Notes: generated from the letters alone by a model not told the origin. Numbered from the stretch's first letter, positions 47,143-56,511 are shown. The stretch is 64,000 bases of DNA from CAZWKQ01 sp964634005 (GCA_964634005.1 CAZWKQ010000003.1:124001-188000), one strand, 5' to 3'. A program made the numbers and translations.

Positions 47143-48654
47143 TTAGAATTGAAAATATATAAATGGTTGTATTTCTGATGATTTTGCTTGATAAATGATA
47201 AAAACAACAAAAACAATTATAATAGCTTTTAAATACAAAGGAGATTGCTGAAAAGCGGTTTTGTAATTTTCTTTAAGCGAAACCGGTAACCAATGTATTA
47301 TTAATGCAGCAGCAATTAGCCCGAAAACTATTCTGTATGAGTAAATTATTTCCGGAATTAATTTGGTGTTGAAATGATAAAATATTTGACTCAACATACT
47401 ATGTATGCTTTGCATACTATCGGCACGGAAGAACAACCATGCAAAAACAACAAAATGAAAAGTAATGAAAACCGATGCGAAATGAGTATAAATTGTTTCT
47501 TTCTTTAATTTGAAATGGTTTGAAAAAATTTTGTGAATAGCCAGACCTATACCGTGAAGCCCGCCCCAGATAATAAACCTTACAGCGGCTCCATGCCATA
47601 AACCTCCAATCAGCATAACAAGCATAAGATTGATATACGTCCTTATTTTGCCTTTTTTGTTACCTCCAAGAGGTATATAAAGATAATCTCTGAGCCAGGT
47701 TGAGAGTGAAATGTGCCATCTTCTCCAAAAATCTGTTATATTCGAAGCTTTATAAGGAGAATTAAAGTTAGTAGGTAATCTGAAACCTAATAATAGTGCT
47801 ACTCCTATTGCAATATCGGTATATCCCGAAAAATCGCAGTAGATTTGAACTGCATAACCGTACAATGCCATAAGATTTTCGAAGCCTGTGTAAGATAAAG
47901 GACTGTCGAATACCCTGTCGACAAAATTTATTGATATGTAATCGGAAATAAGCATTTTCTTTACCAATCCGTTGATTATCAAAAAAACGGCAAATCCAAA
48001 TTCTTTTATCGATAAAGAATAGTTTTTATAAAGTTGAGGTATAAAATCATAAGCTTTAACTATAGGACCTGCTACAAGCTGAGGGAAGAAAGTTACAAAA
48101 CACGCATAATCGAGAATGTTATAAAGTGGTTTTACTGCATTTCTGTAAACGGAAATAGTATAGCTTATTGATTGAAATGTATAGAAGGAAATTCCAACAG
48201 GTAAAATTATTGTAGTTATGTCAATATTTGTCCCTACTATGCTGTTTGTAAAAAGCGCCAAATGATTAACTACTTTATAATGAGTTCCAAATATTTGATT
48301 TATTGTATCAACAAAAAAATAACTATATTTAAAGTATGCCAAAACACTAAGGTTCATAATGATACTTAGAGTAAGGAAAAACTTTTTCTTAACTTTTTGA
48401 TTACTTAACGAAATTTTTATTCCTATTAAATAATCGAAAAGTGTTGTAAAGGCGAGTATTATAATGAAATAACCGCCCGATTTGTAATAAAAAAACGAGC
48501 TTACAATAAATAGATATGCATTTCTTACAGGATTTTTGGTATATACGAATGAATAGATTCCTAAAACAACTGCAAAGAAAACCCAGAAGTAAAATCGGGT
48601 GAAAATCATCGGAGCATTTGGGTCGTATAAAAAAATCTGTTTAATGTATTCCAT
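47143..48654 (-). CDS. MBOAT-family membrane O-acyltransferase (AlgI/DltB/PatA-like)
   Basis: A 503-aa multi-helix membrane acyltransferase. The MBOAT hallmarks are DFWRRWHISLSTWLRDYLYIPLGG and the invariant His in WHGAAVRF (His354). Family members move acyl groups, usually acetyl, across the membrane to extracytoplasmic SGNH partners that acylate alginate, peptidoglycan or other glycans. An in-frame ATG at 48699 lies deeper inside the upstream gene; the ATG at 48654, giving MEYIKQIFLYDPNAP, is the more likely start and overlaps the upstream SGNH gene by 14 nt. It is the last gene of the mltD-SGNH-SGNH-MBOAT group. Confidence 0.92.
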   Translation of the reverse strand: MEYIKQIFLYDPNAPMIFTRFYFWVFFAVVLGIYSFVYTKNPVRNAYLFIVSSFFYYKSGGYFIIILAFTTLFDYLIGIKISLSNQKVKKKFFLTLSIIMNLSVLAYFKYSYFFVDTINQIFGTHYKVVNHLALFTNSIVGTNIDITTIILPVGISFYTFQSISYTISVYRNAVKPLYNILDYACFVTFFPQLVAGPIVKAYDFIPQLYKNYSLSIKEFGFAVFLIINGLVKKMLISDYISINFVDRVFDSPLSYTGFENLMALYGYAVQIYCDFSGYTDIAIGVALLLGFRLPTNFNSPYKASNITDFWRRWHISLSTWLRDYLYIPLGGNKKGKIRTYINLMLVMLIGGLWHGAAVRFIIWGGLHGIGLAIHKIFSNHFKLKKETIYTHFASVFITFHFVVFAWLFFRADSMQSIHSMLSQIFYHFNTKLIPEIIYSYRIVFGLIAAALIIHWLPVSLKENYKTAFQQSPLYLKAIIIVFVVFIIYQAKSSEIQPFIYFQF

Positions 48655-49897
48655 TTCTTTTGATTTTTTTCGATAAATAGTTGTCGTATGATTCGACAAA
48701 CGAGTTATATATAAGGTCTCCCTGTAAATTATAGCCTTCTTTACTGAAATGCACTTTGTCGGATGCTGCCAAACCTTTGCTATACCAAATTTTAATTGAA
48801 CTATAACCGCCCATAATATTATATAAATCCCATAGTGCGCAATTATTTTCTTCAGCCAGTTTATATAAGTTCTTTATTAAAACAGGTAAATCTTGGTTTG
48901 GATATCTTCTTTTTCTAAACGAGTCGGGAGGTGTCGTAATCAGAATTGCCACATCGGGGAGTGTTTGTCTAATTCTTTTCAACAATTCAAAAAAATTTTC
49001 GTTAAATAAGTTTATTTCGAATTTGGACGAATATACATCATTTGTCCCGAGTGAAATAATTATCCAATCTGGTTTTAATATTTTTAAATCGTTTTCAAGC
49101 ATATTGCATTTCAAGAATGATGTTACCTCTGCACCGTTAACGCCCACTGACGAATAAACAATTCCCGGATCGTCGCTTTCGAGTTCAATACCCCTAATAT
49201 CAATCATCTTTTGCAGCGAATCGTTTTTTTTGAAAATCAGATTTAGCGTGTCGATATAATCATCAATTCTGAACTGAGTGTAACCATCGGCAAAAAAATG
49301 ACCATTAATTGTGTCATTTACAATAAGGCTTAAACTAAAGATACTGTCTCCAGCCGAGTGTAAAACTTTTACCGTATTGAAACCGCCAATCTCACTCATT
49401 TTTTTTACGGGTATTATTTGTATCTTAGAATTAGTATCGTAAGTATAAATTGTTATACCCGAAATACCCAAAAAACAGTAGGGATTGGTATGGATATTTT
49501 TACAATTAGACCAATTTCCGTGAAATTTTACTTTATAATTTTCAGGATTATTAGTCCGAGCGATATTATATGGAAACAAAAAACCTCTGCTGCCTTTTAT
49601 TCCTAATGATAAATTTTGTAAATTTTCCCTAAATCTGTCCGAGAAATAATCGGCTTGAATATGAGAATCTCCAATATGAATTACTTTAATCTGACCTTCG
49701 CCTTTTAATGTCAGTTTATCAATTTTTTCGAATATTCTAACAAAGTATTTGTAGGAATCTCCGCAGAATTCTATTTTATTTTTACTCTCATCAATAAAAG
49801 AATATGAAATTGGCTTGTATGGAAGCGATTGTCCAAACTGATTTTGAAGATTTATGAATAAAATTATAAAAAATAAGTATAAATGAGTCAATTTCAT
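48641..49897 (-). CDS. Exported SGNH/GDSL hydrolase-like protein, second of a pair
   Basis: A 418-aa protein with a signal peptide (about residues 1-22). The SGNH catalytic set looks intact: block I GDSH with Ser78, block III LGTND, and block V SDKVHF (Asp and His). The mature protein would work in the periplasm, where such proteins accept acyl groups from MBOAT partners and transfer them to glycans, or remove them. It overlaps the MBOAT gene and its start overlaps the first SGNH gene by 4 nt, indicating tight coupling. Transferase versus esterase activity cannot be told from sequence. Confidence 0.85.
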   Translation of the reverse strand: MKLTHLYLFFIILFINLQNQFGQSLPYKPISYSFIDESKNKIEFCGDSYKYFVRIFEKIDKLTLKGEGQIKVIHIGDSHIQADYFSDRFRENLQNLSLGIKGSRGFLFPYNIARTNNPENYKVKFHGNWSNCKNIHTNPYCFLGISGITIYTYDTNSKIQIIPVKKMSEIGGFNTVKVLHSAGDSIFSLSLIVNDTINGHFFADGYTQFRIDDYIDTLNLIFKKNDSLQKMIDIRGIELESDDPGIVYSSVGVNGAEVTSFLKCNMLENDLKILKPDWIIISLGTNDVYSSKFEINLFNENFFELLKRIRQTLPDVAILITTPPDSFRKRRYPNQDLPVLIKNLYKLAEENNCALWDLYNIMGGYSSIKIWYSKGLAASDKVHFSKEGYNLQGDLIYNSFVESYDNYLSKKIKRNGIH

Positions 49898-51387
49898 TGA
49901 ATCAGATTGTTTGAAAGTATTATTTTTCGCCTTTTATCAATATATTTATGATACTCAAGTATTAAAGAGTTGTAAAACATTTCGGCAACTAATCTTGCTC
50001 CTTTATCGTTGAAATGTGTGAAATCTTTATTAGCCAATGCCGGATTTGCAAAAACCCAACTTGGCATAGAATTCTCGCCTCCCATAGCTTCGAACAGATC
50101 CCAGTAAGCACAACCTGCTTTGAATGCTGCATTGCGTTGTGCTTTTCTTATGTTGTATATGTTTGGATTTGTTTCGTAGCCCTCACCCTTTTTCCTCGAC
50201 CTGTCCGATACTCCTATTACTATTATGCTTAAATCGTTTTTAATTTTCTTCAATGTTATGAGTTGCTTATAAAAAGCCTTTTCGTAATAACTATAATCAG
50301 GAATAATAGTATTGTCATTTTCAGGAACTCCATTTACACCAAATTGCATAATTATCAACTTAACATTCAATGTGTTTAAAAATTGTTTTAATAATTCTGA
50401 ATTATTTTGTGTAAAACCGTAGCCCGAACTGCCTCTCAGTGGTATATTATCTGCATAAATACCGATAGGCGATTCTATTGAAATCCCATAAATATCGACC
50501 GGATTTGGTGAACTTCCGAATTTGTAATCAACATTCCTGATTATGCCATTATTTTCAATATCCACAGAACTTAGATTATTTGTAGATTCTAAAGGAACTT
50601 CTTTTTGATTTTTTTTATTAATACTTACTTTAACTGAATTTGCCGAAACTGAGTTTCCATAAAACAGTCTTACTCTCTGGTTGCCCTGATAATTAGTATT
50701 TTCAGGGTTTATTGTGATATTTATTCCGTTATTGCTTTCAATTGGGTTTGATGTAGTATCGCTATTTGATTTTAAAAGCTTAAGATAACTGAAAAAAATT
50801 CCGTATTTATTATTTGCCATGTTAACTTCTTTTAATCCTAACATGGTTTTTTTCTGCCAATTGCCCGATAATTCGGCTTTAAAAGTCGGGGAAGGGGTAA
50901 CATTAGCAGGGAAAATAAGCCCAATTCCATTTCCACCGAATTTATTTTGCAACTTTCTTCTTATAAAACCGGTAATTCTGTCTCCCTCAATTTGCGAATC
51001 TCCATAGTGCAGAATGTGTAAAACGTTTTCCTGAATTTTATTATCGGCTAAATATTCAAAAAAGTTTACAAGAACATTACTGTCGTTTTGCGGATATTCT
51101 ATAGGTTGTATTTTTTTTATATCATCATTTACATCATTTGTTTTATTATCTTGAAGTATCGAATCGATATCCACTTTCAATGAAATACTGTCAGAATTTT
51201 TTTGAGAGAAAAGTACCGAAATATCAGCATATTCTTTCTTATTGTCATTAAAGAAATCGGAAATTTTAGGAAAATGAAGAGTAGTGTTATTGGATATAAT
51301 AATACCGTCTTTTGGGAAGAAAAATGATAATAGAGCTAACAAAAGAATTACAAATGCAAAAAATTTTAGTATATCTGTCGGTTTCAT
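49894..51387 (-). CDS. Membrane-anchored SGNH/GDSL hydrolase-like protein, first of a pair
   Basis: A 497-aa protein with an uncleaved-looking N-terminal helix (residues about 8-24) and a large periplasmic part. Block I is GDSQ (Ser131), block III is FGVNG, and block V is DFTHF. Residues about 195-290 form a beta-rich insert before the second half of the SGNH domain. It resembles the next gene only in the SGNH blocks, so the pair is not a recent duplication. It begins 37 nt after mltD. Likely partner of the MBOAT protein in glycan O-acylation. Confidence 0.83.
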   Translation of the reverse strand: MKPTDILKFFAFVILLLALLSFFFPKDGIIISNNTTLHFPKISDFFNDNKKEYADISVLFSQKNSDSISLKVDIDSILQDNKTNDVNDDIKKIQPIEYPQNDSNVLVNFFEYLADNKIQENVLHILHYGDSQIEGDRITGFIRRKLQNKFGGNGIGLIFPANVTPSPTFKAELSGNWQKKTMLGLKEVNMANNKYGIFFSYLKLLKSNSDTTSNPIESNNGINITINPENTNYQGNQRVRLFYGNSVSANSVKVSINKKNQKEVPLESTNNLSSVDIENNGIIRNVDYKFGSSPNPVDIYGISIESPIGIYADNIPLRGSSGYGFTQNNSELLKQFLNTLNVKLIIMQFGVNGVPENDNTIIPDYSYYEKAFYKQLITLKKIKNDLSIIVIGVSDRSRKKGEGYETNPNIYNIRKAQRNAAFKAGCAYWDLFEAMGGENSMPSWVFANPALANKDFTHFNDKGARLVAEMFYNSLILEYHKYIDKRRKIILSNNLIQ

Positions 51388-51424
51388 TTTCTGCGGGCGA
51401 AGATAGGATAGTTTATAATTAAAA

Positions 51425-53011
51425 TTATTTGTTTAAAATTTTAATTTTCTGGCCAACTACTATGTGATTATGTGTTTTAATGTCGTTCCAATTCATAATT
51501 TCGTTTACGGAAACATTATACTTTTTGGCAATTGATGTAAGGCTTTCTCCTTTTTTAACAACATGAATAGTTGTGGTTGATTTTTTTTCGCTGTTTATTT
51601 TTTTGTGTTCCTGAATAGTAGATTTATTTTCTTCATGGGTAGCTTTTTTTGTTGAAGATGAATCTGTTGTGATAGGATTACTTGAAGTTTTTTGAACAAA
51701 AGGTTTTTGATTTGAGTTGTTTTTATTGACAGTATAGATTATAAGGTTTTGACCGGTTTTTAGTTTTTTCCCTCTCATTCTGTTCCATTCCTTTAAGGCA
51801 TATTCATCGACATTAAATTTTCTTGCTATTTTTTGATATGTGTCTCCTTTTTTAACTTTATAATTAATTCTTATAACATCGTCATTAGGACTTACCTGAA
51901 TAGAATTTTTTACAATATTCATATCAGTATTTTTCAGAAGACTTTCTTTTGAGCGAACGGCAATAGAATCTTCGAGTTCGATAAATGTAGTAACTAGGTT
52001 TATAGGAAGTTTGATTGCATAAACTTCACTACTACCCGGAATAATATCGTTTTTATACTGAGGATTTAAGTCTCTCAATTGTTGTAAAGGGACATTAAGT
52101 AATTCGGAAACATCTTTCAAGTTTATATCTGCATCGACCATCACTGTATCAGTAAGTACAGGGAAATCAATTTTCTGAGGGAACAAATTATGTTCTTTAT
52201 AATAATTCATCATATAATTTGCTGCAATAAATGCAGGTACATAGCCTCTTGTTTCAGAAGGCAAATAATCATAAATTTCCCAAAAATTAGTTTTCCCTTT
52301 TGCCCTTTTTATTGCTTTATTGACATTCCCCGGCCCACAATTATATGCTGCTATTGCTAATGTCCAATCTTTATATATATTGTAAAGGTCTTTTAAATAA
52401 TTTGCAGCGGCATAACTTGCTTTGACAGGGTCACGGCGTTCATCTACCAGCGAATTAACCTGTAAATCATATAACTTTCCGGTTGTGTACATAAATTGCC
52501 ATATTCCCGATGCTCCCATTTTCGATACAGCTCTTGGATTAAGGGCTGATTCTATAATAGTTAAATATTTAAGTTCGTGAGGCAATCCGTGTTTGTCTAA
52601 AATCTCTTCAAATATCGGAAAATAATATTGAGCTAAGCCAAGCATAACCTTTACGTTTTTACGCTTTTTATTTACGTATAATTCGATAAAAGCTCTTACC
52701 TTATCATTATATGTCATGTCTATAATTGAAGGTAAGTTTTGTAAACGCTGTATATAAACTGAATCGGAAAATTGGGGAATTATTTCATCGCTTGTATCGT
52801 TGTTGTTGAAAAAAAGATTGTTTGTATTTATCTTTAATGACTGGCTTACAAAAAAGTTATTCAATAAACTGTCGAGATTTGCTTGAAAATCGGAACTGCT
52901 AATTTTTATAGTATCATCAGGTAGCAGCCTGAATGCTAAATTGTATGAATATGATTTTGAGCAAATTAATATAAAAACAAACAAAAAAGCGATCTTAATA
53001 ATTTTTATCAT
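51425..53011 (-). CDS. MltD-like lytic transglycosylase with two LysM domains
   Basis: A 528-aa exported peptidoglycan lytic transglycosylase of the MltD (SLT 1D) type. A signal peptide is followed by the SLT domain with the catalytic Glu in IIESALNP (Glu154 from this start) and GASGIWQFM, AAYNCGPGNV. Two LysM domains lie near residues 375-420 and 485-528. The longest frame opens with a TTG at 53038, which sits in a near-consensus promoter box; the ATG at 53011 is preferred. No lipobox cysteine is evident apart from LICSKS in the signal core, which is a possible but imperfect one. Confidence 0.92.
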   Translation of the reverse strand: MIKIIKIAFLFVFILICSKSYSYNLAFRLLPDDTIKISSSDFQANLDSLLNNFFVSQSLKINTNNLFFNNNDTSDEIIPQFSDSVYIQRLQNLPSIIDMTYNDKVRAFIELYVNKKRKNVKVMLGLAQYYFPIFEEILDKHGLPHELKYLTIIESALNPRAVSKMGASGIWQFMYTTGKLYDLQVNSLVDERRDPVKASYAAANYLKDLYNIYKDWTLAIAAYNCGPGNVNKAIKRAKGKTNFWEIYDYLPSETRGYVPAFIAANYMMNYYKEHNLFPQKIDFPVLTDTVMVDADINLKDVSELLNVPLQQLRDLNPQYKNDIIPGSSEVYAIKLPINLVTTFIELEDSIAVRSKESLLKNTDMNIVKNSIQVSPNDDVIRINYKVKKGDTYQKIARKFNVDEYALKEWNRMRGKKLKTGQNLIIYTVNKNNSNQKPFVQKTSSNPITTDSSSTKKATHEENKSTIQEHKKINSEKKSTTTIHVVKKGESLTSIAKKYNVSVNEIMNWNDIKTHNHIVVGQKIKILNK

Positions 53012-53166
53012 TTTATTCAGTAATATTTCCTTTTGCAAAATAAACTTAAAAAATCAATTTTTGGTGTATGATTTGTTCTAAAAAAATTAAAAAAAACTTA
53101 AAATAAATTATTTTTCGGGTTAGGATACTTTAGCTATAATGATAAGTTTAACCAAAAAATTGTAAA

Positions 53167-54105
53167 TTAATGTTTTAGTTTTTTCTTAGCTGCTAAAGTT
53201 TCAGTGAGCCACAAAATTAAAATGCCGGAAACCATGAAAATTAATGCTATCCATTCTTGATAGCCCCAATTTTCGGGAAATTGCGGAATATATCTTATTA
53301 CAATTGGCAACCCGTCTTTGTTTTTTATGATGTTTCCAAACTCATCGAGTTTATAGAAAACGTCTTTCCAAGGCCATATAATTGTTAATGAGCCAAAAAT
53401 AAAACCTGAAATCAATGCAAGTGTTTGATTTTTATAATGTTTTATAACATAAGCCAAAACATGAGAAAATGCAACCAATCCTATTATTGATCCTGCGATA
53501 AACGGCAAAAGCATAATAATATTAAATGTTGAAACAGCTTCTATCATAATAAGTTCGTAGTTTCCCATAAGAACCAAAAGAAACGAACCCGAAAGACCGG
53601 GAAGTATCATTCCGCTTATAGAAATTGCTCCGCAAAGAAATATATACAAAGGATTGCTGTTAGGTTGTCCGGGATTTACAAAAAGAAAAATAACTCCAAT
53701 GAAAATGCCTGTTAAAAGAAACAGGTATGTAAAAAAATTCCATTTTTTAATTGTAATTACTACGTAATAGATACTTGCAAGTATTAGGCCGAAGAAAAAT
53801 GACCATACATAAACGGGATAATGTAAAAACAGGTAATCGAGCAATTTGGCAAGCGATAACAATGCTATTACCATTCCCGAAACAACTGTGATAATAAATT
53901 TAAAATCAGTATGTTCTGCAAATTCATTATACTTGCCTTTTAATAATAATTTTAATGCTTTAAGGTCGAATGTTTTAAGCGAAAAAATAAATCTTTCAAA
54001 AATCCCGGTAATAAATGCTATTGTACCTCCTGAAACTCCGGGTATAACGTTTGCTACACCCATTGCAATTCCTTTTAATAAAGTTGACAAATAATTTTTG
54101 AACAT
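53167..54105 (-). CDS. DUF368 undecaprenyl-phosphate transporter family protein
   Basis: A 312-aa integral membrane protein with about eight helices. The DUF368 signature is clear at the N-terminus (GVANVIPGVSGGTIAFITG) with the repeated motif ILPGLSGSFLLVLMGNY. Members of this family, with DedA proteins, have been shown in other bacteria to return undecaprenyl phosphate to the inner leaflet. The location between a sugar kinase and a transglycosylase, and near a DgkA-type kinase, supports a carrier-lipid role. It starts 4 nt after the preceding kinase gene. Confidence 0.9.
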   Translation of the reverse strand: MFKNYLSTLLKGIAMGVANVIPGVSGGTIAFITGIFERFIFSLKTFDLKALKLLLKGKYNEFAEHTDFKFIITVVSGMVIALLSLAKLLDYLFLHYPVYVWSFFFGLILASIYYVVITIKKWNFFTYLFLLTGIFIGVIFLFVNPGQPNSNPLYIFLCGAISISGMILPGLSGSFLLVLMGNYELIMIEAVSTFNIIMLLPFIAGSIIGLVAFSHVLAYVIKHYKNQTLALISGFIFGSLTIIWPWKDVFYKLDEFGNIIKNKDGLPIVIRYIPQFPENWGYQEWIALIFMVSGILILWLTETLAAKKKLKH

Positions 54106-54109
54106 AAGT

Positions 54110-54955
54110 TTAAATTTCGGATTTGTGAAACTCGGTAAGTCCTTCCATAGGTTTTTTATCTATCTTAAAAACATTCACTTCCCATTTTTTTGCAACTTCT
54201 AATAATATATCCTGAAAATGGTAGGCTATTGAGCCTGTAAAGCCTATTTTTTCTTTTTTGTAATCGGTGTATTTCGATACCTGATAATGAAAAAACATAT
54301 CAAACGCATCGAATATCATTTCTCTTATGTAGTTATTGTGAATGTTTGATAAAAAAAACGGAGAAAAAGAAGCTAAAAACCTGTTGGGAAAAGGTTTTTT
54401 GTAAACAGCATCCAGAATGTAATCAAATCTGAAACTAAACTGATTTTCAAAACTATTTTTAATATCATCAGGCAGTTCATTTTTTAAATATGCACCAATA
54501 AATTTCTTTCCCAAATATGCCCCGCCTCCTTCATCGCCGAAAAAATACCCTACCGATGGAACATTTTCTATAATATCTCTACCATCGTATAAGCATGAAT
54601 TTGAACCTGTTCCCAATATGCACGCTATTCCTTGTTCATGACCGCACAAAGCTCTGGCAGCACCAAGTAAATCGTGTTCAACTTCTACTTTTGCCAACCT
54701 GAAAAATTGTTCCAACGGCTCCCTGACAATATCCTTTTTTTGTAGGTTACCGCATCCTGAGCCATAAAAATATACTTTCTCAATACTTGTAGGATTAAGA
54801 TAAGGTAATAAATTCTTATCTAATTCTTCTTTAATGTCTTCTGAACATACGAAATAAGGATTTAAACCTATTGTTTGAAAATCAGAAATTTCGTTTTTAT
54901 GATTTATTAAACGCCAGTCGGTCTTTGTGGAGCCGCTTTCAGCAATTAGTTTCAT
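54110..54955 (-). CDS. BadF/BadG-type ATPase, probable N-acetylglucosamine/amino-sugar kinase
   Basis: A 281-aa member of the ASKHA (sugar kinase/actin) fold. The phosphate-binding motif is AESGSTKTDWRL at residues 5-16, and adenosine-side motifs are ILGTGSNSC and GDEGGGAYLG. Bacteroidota homologues are usually called BadF/BadG-family or N-acetylglucosamine kinase. In a cluster with peptidoglycan hydrolases it may phosphorylate GlcNAc or MurNAc released from the wall. The start shares one base with the end of the DgkA-like gene. Confidence 0.85.
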   Translation of the reverse strand: MKLIAESGSTKTDWRLINHKNEISDFQTIGLNPYFVCSEDIKEELDKNLLPYLNPTSIEKVYFYGSGCGNLQKKDIVREPLEQFFRLAKVEVEHDLLGAARALCGHEQGIACILGTGSNSCLYDGRDIIENVPSVGYFFGDEGGGAYLGKKFIGAYLKNELPDDIKNSFENQFSFRFDYILDAVYKKPFPNRFLASFSPFFLSNIHNNYIREMIFDAFDMFFHYQVSKYTDYKKEKIGFTGSIAYHFQDILLEVAKKWEVNVFKIDKKPMEGLTEFHKSEI

Positions 54956-55350
54956 TATTGATTTATTACTAATATTATTTTGGGTACAAATATAATAATT
55001 CCGACAACAACTGCAACAATAGCAAGTATAAGTACTGCACCTGCCGAAATATCCTTGGCTTTCTTGGCATTTTCGCTATATTCGGGTGAAATAATGTCAA
55101 CAATTGCTTCAATAGTAGTATTGAACATTTCGGCAGTAATAACTCCTCCAATAACTATTGATATTATCAGCCATTCTTGATTCGAAATTTTTAGGATAAA
55201 CCCCAAAATAATGGCAATTATGGCAGCAATAATATGTATCTTAAGATTACACTGGCTTTTAACTGACACAAAAATTCCTGTAAAAGCATATTTGAAACTT
55301 AAAATTCTTTTTTTTAAAAAACTATTGTTGTTTTTAGATGGCTTCTCCAT
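54955..55350 (-). CDS. DgkA-family diacylglycerol/undecaprenol kinase
   Basis: A 131-aa membrane kinase with three predicted helices. The family signature EMFNTTIEAIVDIISPE and AKDISAGAVLI are present. The family phosphorylates diacylglycerol in proteobacteria and undecaprenol in Gram-positives. The short cytosolic N-terminus with a basic KKRILSFKYAF stretch is typical. With a DUF368 gene two positions downstream, an undecaprenol kinase role making carrier lipid is attractive, but is inference. Confidence 0.88.
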   Translation of the reverse strand: MEKPSKNNNSFLKKRILSFKYAFTGIFVSVKSQCNLKIHIIAAIIAIILGFILKISNQEWLIISIVIGGVITAEMFNTTIEAIVDIISPEYSENAKKAKDISAGAVLILAIVAVVVGIIIFVPKIILVINQ

Positions 55351-55388
55351 TATACTAAGTTGTAATCGGAAAATTAATTTTTATTAAA

Positions 55389-56357
55389 CTAAGAAAGGCA
55401 TTGATTCTCTTCATTAGCTTTTTCGATTACTTCTTCATATTCAGCAGGAGAGAGGTCGTTGTAGAAAAAGTAAACGGGATTAACTTTTTTCCCATTAAGA
55501 ATTACTTCGTAGTGAAGATGTGGAGCCATTGATAGTCCGGTGCTTCCGACATAACCTATTATTTCCCCTCTTTTTACTTTCTGCCCTTGTTTTACTACAA
55601 CTTTTGACAGATGACCATATAAAGTTTCATAACCGTAACCATGATTTATCTGACAAGTTATGCCATAGCCTCCTTCTCTACCTGTACTTGTAACAACTCC
55701 ATCACCTGTGGCGTATATTGGAGTTCCTTTAGGTGCAGATATGTCGATACCTGTGTGCATGCGTCTGTACTTAAGTATAGGATGAAATCGTAACCCGAAC
55801 CCCGATATTATTTGTCCGCGGTTTTTAGGCATTGGAAGTATTGCAGGAAGACGAACCATCATATCTTCCTTGTTTTTGGCCATTTCATAAACTTCATCAA
55901 ACGACTTTGATTGAACATAAAGTTGACGGGAAATTTTATCAATCTTTTTGGCAGTTTCAATTATTTGTTCCGAATTATTAAATCCTTCCAAGCTGGCATA
56001 TCTGTTATTTCCTCCTATTCCGGCATTTCTTATTGACGATGGAATTGGCTCTGCCTCGAATATTACCCTGTAAATATTATCATCGCGATTTTCAATATCT
56101 TTCAATACTGCACTTATGTTATTTATTTTATTGTTCATAATCTCAAATTGCAGCTTATATTGCTCAATTTCGCGAAGCAACATTTTTTCCTTAGGTGAGT
56201 TGAAAAAATTATATGCTATAAGCAAAACAACTGCGGCAAAAACCGATCCAAATCCTACTACCGTAAAAACCTTTTTTAACCTATCTTTAATAGTTACTCT
56301 TACCTTTTCAATTGATAATGAATGAACATTAAAGTGATAGTTTATTTTTTTTGGCAT
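55389..56357 (-). CDS. M23-family metalloendopeptidase
   Basis: A 322-aa protein with one N-terminal membrane helix (about residues 35-55), a coiled-coil-like region (about 60-95), and a C-terminal M23 (LytM) domain. The zinc ligands are visible in HTGIDIS and HLHYEV (HxH), along with the YGHLSK segment, so the enzyme should be active, not a degenerate activator. It cleaves peptide cross-links in peptidoglycan. It leads the minus-strand envelope gene block and shares a divergent promoter region with alaS. Confidence 0.93.
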   Translation of the reverse strand: MPKKINYHFNVHSLSIEKVRVTIKDRLKKVFTVVGFGSVFAAVVLLIAYNFFNSPKEKMLLREIEQYKLQFEIMNNKINNISAVLKDIENRDDNIYRVIFEAEPIPSSIRNAGIGGNNRYASLEGFNNSEQIIETAKKIDKISRQLYVQSKSFDEVYEMAKNKEDMMVRLPAILPMPKNRGQIISGFGLRFHPILKYRRMHTGIDISAPKGTPIYATGDGVVTSTGREGGYGITCQINHGYGYETLYGHLSKVVVKQGQKVKRGEIIGYVGSTGLSMAPHLHYEVILNGKKVNPVYFFYNDLSPAEYEEVIEKANEENQCLS

Positions 56358-56398
56358 TTTCTAAAATTACAATTATTGAATTATTACACCTTCTTTCG

Positions 56399-56406
56399 CA
56401 AAATTA
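56399..56406 (-). promoter_or_regulatory. -7 promoter element of the M23 gene
   Basis: Minus strand TAATTTTG (56406 to 56399) followed by C. The predicted start is near 56395, about 38 nt before the ATG. Only 12 nt separate it from the -7 element of alaS on the other strand. Confidence 0.55.
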
Positions 56407-56418
56407 ATTAATAAACCC

Positions 56419-56426
56419 TATTTTTG
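56419..56426 (+). promoter_or_regulatory. -7 promoter element of alaS
   Basis: TATTTTTG followed by CA. The predicted transcription start near 56430 gives alaS a leader of about 80 nt. Confidence 0.55.
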
Positions 56427-56511
56427 CAAAATGTTTAAATCATAAAAATTCTTAAATTCAAAATCACAATATTATAAAAGTAGTTGATAATCAATTAAAA
56501 GAGTTTACTTT

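Noticed and set aside
48655..48699. Longer N-terminus for the MBOAT protein
   Set aside because: The extra 15 residues are polar, overlap the upstream gene by 59 nt, and precede a typical MBOAT start at 48654.
51398..51405. TATCTTCG on the minus strand as a promoter for the first SGNH gene
   Set aside because: One mismatch to the -7 consensus and no -33 element; it is not strong enough to claim a separate promoter within the mltD-SGNH spacing.
53040..53165. Long-range inverted repeat CAATTTTTGG / CCAAAAAATTG between mltD and the DUF368 gene
   Set aside because: The arms are about 100 nt apart, imperfect and A+T-rich, so chance is a sufficient explanation.
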